16,509 bases of DNA from UBA6626 sp963579995 (GTDB lineage: Bacteria; Planctomycetota; Phycisphaerae; Phycisphaerales; Phycisphaeraceae). The stretch covers positions 1 to 16,509 of the forward strand of contig CAUZIY010000060.1 of the NCBI GenBank assembly GCA_963579995.1. Direction: 5' to 3'. The notes below the pieces were generated by a model. That model was not told where the DNA came from and made no database searches. It was given only the letters and a program-made list of their open reading frames with translations. Each line of letters opens with the position of its first letter. The stretch's first letter is position 1. The position numbers and the translations under genes are program-made. This document shows, one piece after another, positions 1 to 5,971 of this stretch.

Positions 1-54
1 AGGTGTGGACATGCGGCGCAAGGCATCATGATGTTAAGTTGAGATTCTCGGGCT

Positions 55-666
55 TTACCGATGTGTTTCGAGCAGTTGTGTTGCGGATTCAAAGATCTGG
101 TCTGGTTCGCTCATTCGTCCTACGCCTGTGGTCCGGCATGCCTGCCAACCTTCATCGGGTCCAACAGTGTGGTAGCCCAAAGTTTCAATGACGGTTCGGG
201 TGTTGCGTTGGGTGATTGGGTTCTGCCACATTTGCTCGTTCATGGCTGGGGCCAATAGCACCGGGGTCGATGCCGGCAGGGCGCATGCGGTGAGGCATAC
301 GACATCATCCGTTCGACCCACAGCTAATTTGGCAATCAGATCAGCTGTGGCGGGAGCGATGATCATTAGCTGGCACCATTGGGCCAGGGCGGTGTGAGGT
401 GATTCGTAATCTCGTGATGGCGCAAAGATGTCGGTGAGTACTGGTGAGCCTGAGAGGCTTTCAAATGTTGTTGGGCCAACGAATCGACAAGCTGCCGGTG
501 TCATCAGAACTCGTACAGATGCATCAGCCTGGATACTACGGCTGACCAAACTTGCGATTTTGTAACATGAAATGCCACCCGAGAGGGCAACCACGATACG
601 GCGATGTTGCCAGATATTGGGTGATTTACCAGATGAGCTATGCTGCGAATTGTTGGCCTGCGCCAC
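55..666 (-). CDS. coaC: Phosphopantothenoylcysteine decarboxylase, stand-alone flavoprotein (CoaC)
   Basis: Decarboxylates 4'-phosphopantothenoylcysteine to 4'-phosphopantetheine in coenzyme A synthesis, using FMN in the cytoplasm. The 203-residue product shows the family signatures: the FMN-binding start VVALSGGISCYK (residues 25-36), His91 in PHTALAQW at the position of the catalytic His, IIAPATADLIAKLAVG (102-117), the PAMNEQMW motif (140-147, with the conserved Asn143), and the substrate-clamp segment with Cys177 followed by GVGRMSEP. In many bacteria this domain is fused to CoaB. Here the protein ends after the decarboxylase domain, so coaB must be separate. The start is GTG at 664-666, two bases after the rpoZ stop, which implies translational coupling and one operon. 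No ATG is available before the FMN motif. The family assignment is firm; the exact start is likely. Confidence 0.93.
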   Translation of the reverse strand: MAQANNSQHSSSGKSPNIWQHRRIVVALSGGISCYKIASLVSRSIQADASVRVLMTPAACRFVGPTTFESLSGSPVLTDIFAPSRDYESPHTALAQWCQLMIIAPATADLIAKLAVGRTDDVVCLTACALPASTPVLLAPAMNEQMWQNPITQRNTRTVIETLGYHTVGPDEGWQACRTTGVGRMSEPDQIFESATQLLETHR

Positions 667-668
667 GG

Positions 669-890
669 TTATTCGTCTTCGACTTCAGCGTTGCCAGGAC
701 CTTGGCTTGGTCGGATTTTGCCTTCTACGACTTCTACTATGGCGATTTCCAAGTCACTACGGCCCTGTCGCTCGATCAGGGGGCGAGCCCCGTCCATTAG
801 TTGTCTGATACGGTGTTGAACCAGTGAGGTGAACTTAAATCGGCCGCCCAACTCATGCACGATCTGATCATCTTTAAGGGCTTCGATCAT
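669..890 (-). CDS. rpoZ: DNA-directed RNA polymerase omega subunit (RpoZ)
   Basis: Small core-polymerase subunit that helps fold and hold the beta' subunit. The product starts MIEALKDDQIVHELGGRFKF and contains the family pattern QHRIRQLMDGARPLIE followed by IAIVEVVEGKI. I chose the ATG at 888-890 (73 residues) over the in-frame ATG at 972-974 (101 residues) for two reasons. A GGAG at 902-905 precedes it by 11 bases. Also, a strong promoter (-10 at 928-933) lies inside the longer version, so a transcript from it could not include the upstream ATG. The 28 extra residues also do not resemble an omega N-terminus. coaC starts two bases downstream, so the two genes are almost certainly co-transcribed. 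The acidic tail EVEDE is ordinary. Confidence 0.85.
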   Translation of the reverse strand: MIEALKDDQIVHELGGRFKFTSLVQHRIRQLMDGARPLIERQGRSDLEIAIVEVVEGKIRPSQGPGNAEVEDE

Positions 891-927
891 ATTGGGGTAA
901 TCTCCGAATTCTCGCGTTAAGGTTGAA

Positions 928-956
928 ATTATATCTATTTTACCATATTCCCACAA
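928..956 (-). promoter_or_regulatory. Sigma70-type promoter of rpoZ-coaC
   Basis: Read on the minus strand, TTGTGG (951-956) and a perfect TATAAT (928-933) are separated by 17 bases. Transcription would begin near 921, giving a leader of about 31 bases with GGAG before the rpoZ ATG at 890. The -10 box is consensus; the -35 keeps only the TTG. Confidence 0.6.
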
Positions 957-974
957 CTCGACGTCGAGGTCCAT

Positions 975-1211
975 TGGGGGCGGGGTTTTCCCTGGTCCGG
1001 TATCCGGAGCAGGATCTACCTGTTGGATTATTACGATGTGGGTGATGCAGGTTGGCCGTCCATTGGGTCTTTTTGAGTTGAGTGGAATCGGTACGGTTTT
1101 CTGGTCTAAATCAGCGAGATCCCTTTCGTGGGTGGTGCCGGCTGGGTCGAACGGGCCCGAGATTTACAAGTATGTGGTTTCCAGGGATGTGGCCCGGGTT
1201 CACCCCTTTCG
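975..1211 (-). other. Spacer between the RNase H gene and rpoZ; no gene supported
   Basis: I find no RNA gene, terminator with a T tract or convincing coding region here. The rpoZ reading frame stays open for 63 codons upstream of 974 (back to a TAA at 1164-1166) but contains no ATG, GTG or TTG. A plus-strand open frame across 1036-1326 is mostly antisense to the RNase H gene. It has no recognisable product or ribosome site. Confidence 0.5.
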
Positions 1212-1913
1212 TCATGATCTGCTGAAGTGGAGGGATAGGGCGGCGCCGCAGTGGATGCATTGTGTGTCGACCTCAAGATTTGGATCGTTTAACTTCACCA
1301 GATCCAATACTGTTTTGGCTGCGTAAATGCATAGCCCCGCCGGTATCTGTGGTCCACATGTAAATTGCTTGTTGGCTGCGGTTGGGGCAGGGCATCCCTT
1401 TGCTGAGGCTTCTTTGAAATGGACGGTGAATTGGATTTTGCTGGACTGCGATGAATCTGGCAACTTACTGGTATTTAGTATTCTAGCATCAGGCGATACT
1501 TCAATTACATCCTCGCCAGCATCGAGGGCCAGGTTGGCCAGTTCGTCTGCTCTGTGGTTCTGTTCACGCCGGATATGGGTACATCGCCAGTCGTCAAAGG
1601 CGGTCAAATATTCCTTTGCCTGGGAATGGAGATCCTGGAGTGCGGCGGCCTTAACTCGGTACTGGCCGTTAATCTGGCGGACGAGTAGTTGTGAGTCGCT
1701 GTAGAGGTCGATTTGCGTGGCTCCGAATTGCTGTGCCAGTTTCAATGCATGCAGCAAGGCATGGTATTCGGCAGCGTTGTTGGTCATTCTGCCCAGATGA
1801 ATCCCGCCTTGGTAGACGGGTGTGTGCTGTTCCTGGGTTGAAATTGCAACGCCTGCGGCGGCTGGGCCGGGGTTACCGCGCGAACCGCCGTCAATGTGGA
1901 TGATAAGACGCAT
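1212..1913 (-). CDS. RNase HI-family protein with a cysteine-rich C-terminal extension
   Basis: The N-terminal 130 residues form an RNase H fold that should cut RNA in RNA-DNA hybrids using two metal ions. The four acidic catalytic positions are visible: Asp8 in HIDGGSRGNPGP, Glu49 in NNAAEYHAL, Asp73 in YSDSQL, and Asp123 in NHRADELAN. The sequence resembles the short bacterial/archaeal RnhA-like group rather than E. coli RnhA. At 233 residues it is about 100 longer than a bare domain. The tail has five cysteines (174, 186, 195, 219, 222), including CIHC, and may bind zinc. The segment CGPQIPAGLCIYAAKTVLDLV faintly recalls small TIGR04076-type domains, which is only a guess. The ATG at 1911-1913 lies 25 bases after the zinc-ribbon gene's stop, with no strong Shine-Dalgarno, so the two are probably co-transcribed. 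Confidence 0.85.
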   Translation of the reverse strand: MRLIIHIDGGSRGNPGPAAAGVAISTQEQHTPVYQGGIHLGRMTNNAAEYHALLHALKLAQQFGATQIDLYSDSQLLVRQINGQYRVKAAALQDLHSQAKEYLTAFDDWRCTHIRREQNHRADELANLALDAGEDVIEVSPDARILNTSKLPDSSQSSKIQFTVHFKEASAKGCPAPTAANKQFTCGPQIPAGLCIYAAKTVLDLVKLNDPNLEVDTQCIHCGAALSLHFSRS

Positions 1914-1938
1914 CAGATGTCTGCGAGGATTCCGTCGG

Positions 1939-2688
1939 CTATTTGACGATGGCTGCCATTAGGTCTTGATCCATGAACAACATGCGGTTGCAATTCGGGC
2001 AGATGACGATTTCATCAGGACTGCTCATAAGCGTACTGACACGTTCTACGGGAATACTTAAGTAACAGCCACCACATCCATATTCCATGGTTCTCCGATT
2101 CACTTCTGTCACGGTGGCCATGGCATCACCATCGTGTATGTCAGCAAGCCTTTTAAATGTAGACAAAGCGTTGGCCGAAAGATCCTTTTCGGCAGTGCTG
2201 CGTTCGGAAATAAGCCGGTCGAGTTGTTCGCCGACCTCCGCCTTGCATGCTTTAATTTCACTCTGTCCCACTGCGACCAGCTTCTGCTGGGCGTGGGCCT
2301 TGTCGGTAACTTCCGTCAGTTCCTGATCCATGAGGTCAACTGCGGACATCTGTTCGAGGGCCTCTTGTTCAGAATTTTCCTTGTCAAGCTTATAGGTATT
2401 GATTTCAATCAGTAGCGAGGAGTATTCCTTGTTGCTTTTGACATTATTCATCAACTCTCGCTGGTGAGCTATCTTCTGTTCAATCTCTGCCGCCATACTT
2501 TCGAGTTCGTTGGCCTTGGCTCGCCCGTGCTTGAGTTGGTCTGTCATTTCTTCTTGCTGGCGCAGCAATTGATCGCGCTTGGCTTGCTGGGCATCGCAAC
2601 GTCGGGTGGCTGAGTCCAAGCGGGACTGCATTCCTCGAATTTGTTTCTCAAGCAAGAACAGGCCGTGTAGCTTCTCGGTCAATTGCAT
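1939..2688 (-). CDS. C4-type zinc-ribbon, coiled-coil protein (COG1579 family)
   Basis: The 249-residue product is a long heptad-rich coiled coil (about residues 5-175, dense in Gln, Glu, Lys, Leu) followed by a zinc ribbon. The metal ligands would be Cys205 and Cys208 (CGGC) and Cys230 and Cys233 (CPNC). The pattern YGCGGCYLSIP is the family signature. Relatives include Chlamydia CdsZ and Helicobacter FlgZ (HP0958). Those bind RNA, nucleic acid or partner proteins, but no single function holds for the family. The ATG at 2686-2688 has GGAG at 2698-2701, nine bases away. Genes of this family often sit next to an RNase H gene, as here, which suggests a role in nucleic acid handling. That is inference only. 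Confidence 0.85.
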   Translation of the reverse strand: MQLTEKLHGLFLLEKQIRGMQSRLDSATRRCDAQQAKRDQLLRQQEEMTDQLKHGRAKANELESMAAEIEQKIAHQRELMNNVKSNKEYSSLLIEINTYKLDKENSEQEALEQMSAVDLMDQELTEVTDKAHAQQKLVAVGQSEIKACKAEVGEQLDRLISERSTAEKDLSANALSTFKRLADIHDGDAMATVTEVNRRTMEYGCGGCYLSIPVERVSTLMSSPDEIVICPNCNRMLFMDQDLMAAIVK

Positions 2689-2780
2689 TCAGTCATTCTC
2701 CGCAGGGTGGGATTTTGCAATATACACCAACTTAGTACATATGGCGAGTTGTGACCCGTTTCCCACTATAATTGTGTTGC

Positions 2781-2809
2781 TTGAAGCCTTCTAATGGCGA
2801 TTCTATACT
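2781..2809 (+). promoter_or_regulatory. Promoter of tRNA-Ala
   Basis: TTGAAG (2781-2786) and TATACT (2804-2809) are separated by 17 bases. The expected start is near 2816, nine bases before the mature tRNA 5' end. Both boxes match the sigma70 consensus well. Confidence 0.6.
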
Positions 2810-2824
2810 GACCTGACGACCCTT

Positions 2825-2897
<73 letters not shown>

Positions 2898-2968
2898 TTG
2901 GTCAATCATTGGGTTAGAGATAAGTCCTTTGCCTTGCGTCTTATCGCATGTTTTGGCCGCCTGCGCGT

Positions 2969-5617
2969 TTAAGGCAAGATCCTGTATTGCAGGGACGGAA
3001 GTGACCGTCGCAGTGTGTTCAGGGCTTTGGCTTCGACTGAAGCCGTAGCCAAATCCAGTTGTTCTAGAGAGCGAAGCGTAGACAAGTGTTTGATGCCAGC
3101 ATCTGTGAACTGGCCAGCAATATACAGTCTACGTAGATTTGTGAGTTTTGAGAGGTGAGCTAATCCGGCATCGCTTAGTGTGGTTGGCCCAAAGATCGTA
3201 AGGTCAGTCAAGTTGGTGAGTCTGTCCAGGTGCTTGATGGCATTGTCGGACAAACCTGTAACATTCCATTCGAGATGTTCCAAGTTGATCATGGTTGAAA
3301 GGTGGGCGATCTGTTTGTCGTCCAGGTTGTTGATTGCAATTCGAAGTTGCCTGAGTTGGCTTAGTGCTTGCAGGTGCTGGATGTTGGTGATGGCGGGCTG
3401 GTCTGTGGTGATATCAAGGGCAACGAGCTTAGGCAGGTACCGAAGTTGACGCAGTCCCAGGTTGGATACCTCGGTGTGATTTAATGTGAGTCGTTGCAGG
3501 TTGATAAGGCGGAAAAGCATGGCCAGCCCGGTGTCGCTGACGCCACAATCTGACAGTGACAGTGATGTGAGTGTGGGGATGCTTGAGACATGTACCATAA
3601 CGATATCCGTAATGCCACGCCCACTTAGTTCCAGTGATGAAAGTCGCCGAAGTTGGACCAAGGAAGGCAACCCCTTGTCATTATTATTCTGGTATGACCG
3701 CACCGTGAGATGCTGTAGTGACGTTAGTTGCTCTAGATACTGCAGGGCATCTCCCGTGAAATGATCTGCCGACAATTTTAAAGATTGCAGTGAAGTGAGA
3801 TTTCTCAACTGGCGTAAGCCATCGTTGCTGATGGCGGTGTTGAGTAGCTCTAGTGCCCGAAGTCTTTTGAGTGTTGTCAGGTGGGCTGCTGTTGCATTGC
3901 CGATACGTGTGTTATTTAGGGACAGATACTCAAGGTTCGTCAGGGCTGAGAGGAATAATGTGCCGGGCAAGGGGTCGGTGATGTTCGTTGCGGTTAGATA
4001 GAGTGCTGTTAGTCCGTTGAGATCACTCAGGTCAACCAAGCCGGTATTGGTGACCGAGGTTGAACTCAGGTCAAGCGTATTAAGTGACAAGACACGGGAC
4101 AGGTGAGCAATGCCATGGTCGGTAATTGAGGTTTCATTAAGAAATAGTTTGTTCAGCGTGGGCATGGAGGCGAGAGCGGTGAGAGCATTGTCGGTGATAG
4201 CAGTGGCCGTAAGACGCAGTTCACGCAGGCCTCGCATTCGTGATAGATACTTGGCGCTAGCGTCAGTGATATCCGTTCCGGAAAGGTCCAGGGTTTCTGT
4301 GCCGGTAAGATTGGCGATGTGGCCCATTGCTTCATCAGTGGCATGCATGGGCCAGATCTTGATCTGTTGAATCGCATCGGGCTCAATGTTGGTCAGCATG
4401 GCCAGGCTGGCCGGGTCATCGGTCTGGATTTCAAGTCGGACGCGTTTGTTAGCCTGTATCTTCAACTTGCCTTTGGCCTGTCCCAGCCAGGTCCACTGGC
4501 CACCACCGGATTGTGCATGCCAACTTTGTACATATACCATTCCAATCGAACGATCCGAATCAAATTGCAAGTCACGCGGTTGGTAGCGGCTTTCCCACTC
4601 GCCTGCGATGTAGCCAAACCGTTTGTGGTGGTCAAAGACGGTTGTGCCCGCGGGGAACTCCATAGCGAATTGTTGTGATGTTGGTTGAATATCAAGATCA
4701 ATGTCGTGCAGCCAAAATTTCCATCGGCTGTCTGGTTGGCCATCTGAGTGTGTGGCAATAAGCCGCTGTTCGCCGGTGGATGCAAACCAGGCACCGGGCG
4801 TGATTTCGCTGAGTTTGACCGATGTTTCGTGGCTTGGTGTGCCATCGGCATTCCATACCGCGACACGACGTGCTCGCCAGCCTGCATTTGGGTCGATCCA
4901 AGCATGGACTTTAGCCCCATCCGGAAGCAAAGCCTCCACGCGGTAGCAAGGATGATTGTCAGTGATTTGGGGCGTGATAACCGTGATCCTGGATTCCGCC
5001 AGAGATGCCCCAATTAGTTGAGATCGGTATTGGCGGCCCAACGAGCAGCCAAATTCACGTGGGTCAGGCCATGCCAATTCTGCGTTCGAGCGAAACATTT
5101 GTCCTTCGTTACTTATGGGATTCCATTCGTACCTTGTGACACCGTTATAGGTCAATACGAGGTGAACGGGGTCGATTTTTTCGCGGTGCTCATGTTGCAA
5201 CTGGTAACGGTATTTACCTGCATCTGCGTGGAACTCGATCTTAAGCCGCTGTTTCTTGGGGCTATGAAACTGGTGTCCACCAGGTAGCCGCATAACCTTG
5301 ACCTTTTTGCGGATCACCTTGGTGGTGAACGAGACCCGCAGGGTGTCGTACATCTGGTCCTGTTGGGTAACTGCTTGAACGAGCTGGGCGTCAGTAATAT
5401 CCGGCAGTATTGGTGTGGTGGTGTCCACGGTTGGTTGATTGACGGTTGACTCATCAACTGCGAGGGAGATGCCCGGTTTGGCGGCGATACCACATAGAAC
5501 CATGAGGGCAATCATGAGAGTTACAGGTACAGTTGGTTGCCCTTGAATTGAGAATAATCTGATCATGGGTGAATCCATTAATGTTCGTATTGATAATTTT
5601 GGAAAGCTTGCCACCAT
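2969..5617 (-). CDS. Exported LolA-like plus leucine-rich-repeat protein
   Basis: This 882-residue protein appears to be exported. A hydrophobic stretch (about residues 30-46, VPVTLMIALMVLCGIAA) follows a basic N-terminus and would act as a signal peptide or anchor. Residues about 75-330 have the look of a LolA/LppX-type beta fold, for example LVLTYNGVTRYEWNP and YRVEALLPDG then AWIDPNAGWRARR. From about residue 437 to the end there are roughly 18 leucine-rich repeats of about 24 residues with the consensus LxxLxLxxTxITDxGLxxLxxLxx. They close with LPSLQYRILP, the usual end of planctomycete LRR proteins. The function is unknown; protein binding at the cell surface is plausible. I kept the first ATG (5615-5617), preceded by a weak GGTGA. 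ATGs at residues 14 and 18 would still include the hydrophobic segment. No neighbour is co-transcribed. Confidence 0.82.
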   Translation of the reverse strand: MVASFPKLSIRTLMDSPMIRLFSIQGQPTVPVTLMIALMVLCGIAAKPGISLAVDESTVNQPTVDTTTPILPDITDAQLVQAVTQQDQMYDTLRVSFTTKVIRKKVKVMRLPGGHQFHSPKKQRLKIEFHADAGKYRYQLQHEHREKIDPVHLVLTYNGVTRYEWNPISNEGQMFRSNAELAWPDPREFGCSLGRQYRSQLIGASLAESRITVITPQITDNHPCYRVEALLPDGAKVHAWIDPNAGWRARRVAVWNADGTPSHETSVKLSEITPGAWFASTGEQRLIATHSDGQPDSRWKFWLHDIDLDIQPTSQQFAMEFPAGTTVFDHHKRFGYIAGEWESRYQPRDLQFDSDRSIGMVYVQSWHAQSGGGQWTWLGQAKGKLKIQANKRVRLEIQTDDPASLAMLTNIEPDAIQQIKIWPMHATDEAMGHIANLTGTETLDLSGTDITDASAKYLSRMRGLRELRLTATAITDNALTALASMPTLNKLFLNETSITDHGIAHLSRVLSLNTLDLSSTSVTNTGLVDLSDLNGLTALYLTATNITDPLPGTLFLSALTNLEYLSLNNTRIGNATAAHLTTLKRLRALELLNTAISNDGLRQLRNLTSLQSLKLSADHFTGDALQYLEQLTSLQHLTVRSYQNNNDKGLPSLVQLRRLSSLELSGRGITDIVMVHVSSIPTLTSLSLSDCGVSDTGLAMLFRLINLQRLTLNHTEVSNLGLRQLRYLPKLVALDITTDQPAITNIQHLQALSQLRQLRIAINNLDDKQIAHLSTMINLEHLEWNVTGLSDNAIKHLDRLTNLTDLTIFGPTTLSDAGLAHLSKLTNLRRLYIAGQFTDAGIKHLSTLRSLEQLDLATASVEAKALNTLRRSLPSLQYRILP

Positions 5618-5718
5618 GATGTCGTCACCATGGTTTTAGCTGATTCGTGTCATGCTAGGGGTCATTCACTAAAAGTCCATTATTTAGAAGCGTTTATCTT
5701 TCGTCTGGGATGATCCGA

Positions 5719-5748
5719 TAAATATTAACATAGGTAATTTGAGGTCAA
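5719..5748 (-). promoter_or_regulatory. Candidate promoter of the LRR gene
   Basis: On the minus strand, TTGACC (5743-5748) is followed after 18 bases by TATTTA (5719-5724). An alternative -10, TAATAT, lies 15 bases from the same -35. The -35 is good and the -10 weak. It would give a leader of about 95 bases. Confidence 0.3.
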
Positions 5749-5751
5749 ACT

Positions 5752-5765
5752 ATCTAGAACTAGAT
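5752..5765. repeat. 14-bp palindrome between divergent promoters
   Basis: ATCTAG-AA-CTAGAT is a 6+6 bp inverted repeat with a two-base centre. It lies between the candidate -35 boxes of the LRR gene (5743-5748) and the aromatic leader (5772-5777), where a regulator could act on both. The operator role is inferred from position only. Confidence 0.35.
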
Positions 5766-5771
5766 CGGCGG

Positions 5772-5800
5772 TTGACGTGGGGGCACTTGGGCGGCAAAAT
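5772..5800 (+). promoter_or_regulatory. Candidate promoter of the aromatic leader and DAHP synthase gene
   Basis: TTGACG (5772-5777, five of six consensus bases) is followed after 17 bases by CAAAAT (5795-5800, four of six). Transcription would start near 5807, only a few bases before the leader-peptide ATG at 5811, so the leader peptide would be translated from an almost leaderless transcript. Confidence 0.4.
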
Positions 5801-5810
5801 ATTATTTGCA

Positions 5811-5888
5811 ATGAAGTTGCCGAAGTTCTATTTCATCCCCGTTTTAGCATTTTCTCGGCCAATAGCTGCGGCGGGTGCGTCATCATAG
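5811..5888 (+). CDS. Aromatic leader peptide of the DAHP synthase attenuator
   Basis: A 25-codon open frame encodes a peptide starting MKLPKFYFIPVLAFS and ending with TAG at 5886-5888. It carries a Phe-Tyr-Phe run (codons TTC TAT TTC, 5826-5834) and another Phe at 5850-5852. Both amino acids are end products of the pathway started by the gene 83 bases downstream. Its start MKxxPxF recalls the E. coli pheA leader peptide, although no homology is claimed. In classical attenuation the ribosome stalls at these codons when charged tRNA-Phe or tRNA-Tyr is scarce. No Shine-Dalgarno precedes the ATG, which fits the nearly leaderless promoter above but also lowers confidence. The peptide would have no function of its own. 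I base the call on codon content, position and the RNA structures that follow. Confidence 0.65.
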   Translation: MKLPKFYFIPVLAFSRPIAAAGASS

Positions 5889-5920
5889 GATATCCGTTCA
5901 TTTGATATCAAACGACCCCG
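5817..5920 (+). promoter_or_regulatory. Attenuator RNA: stall hairpin and candidate antiterminator
   Basis: Alternative pairings can be drawn by hand. First, 5817-5823 (TTGCCGA) pairs with 5855-5862 (TCGGCCAA, one bulge), putting the Phe-Tyr-Phe codons in the loop. Second, 5872-5880 (CGGGTGCGT) pairs with 5912-5920 (ACGACCCCG) through CGGG/CCCG and CGT/ACG around a 2x2 mismatch. This encloses a 6-bp hairpin formed by two copies of GATATC (5889-5894 and 5904-5909). The second pairing uses bases that form the left arm of the terminator, so it would be the antiterminator. A ribosome at the leader stop codon would cover 5872-5880 and release the terminator. The logic matches classical attenuators. 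The pairing strengths are not computed. Confidence 0.45.
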
Positions 5921-5942
5921 ATGCGGCAGTGTCGGGGTTTTT
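5915..5942 (+). terminator. Rho-independent terminator upstream of the DAHP synthase gene
   Basis: ACCCCGA (5915-5921) pairs with TCGGGGT (5932-5938), a 7-bp GC-rich stem with a 10-base loop, running directly into five T (5938-5942). It ends 29 bases before the start codon of the same-strand gene, a position expected of an attenuator rather than of an ordinary gene end. No plus-strand gene other than the leader peptide lies upstream. Confidence 0.75.
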
Positions 5943-5971
5943 AAATTGACGGTAGACAGGAGACACTCAGC

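Noticed and set aside
1..29. Possible start of a minus-strand coaB (ATG at 27-29, MMPCAACPH...) just after coaC
   Set aside because: Only nine codons are visible, with no ribosome site and no recognisable motif; position alone suggests it.
1036..1326. Plus-strand 96-codon open frame
   Set aside because: Largely antisense to the RNase H gene, no ribosome site, no recognisable domain.
2767..2772. TATAAT upstream of tRNA-Ala
   Set aside because: No -35 at a suitable distance; the TTGAAG-17-TATACT pair closer to the tRNA is a better promoter.
2920..2978. Inverted repeat TTGCCTT/AAGGCAA at the end of the LRR gene as a terminator
   Set aside because: The loop is over 30 bases, one arm overlaps the last codons, and no T tract follows on either strand.
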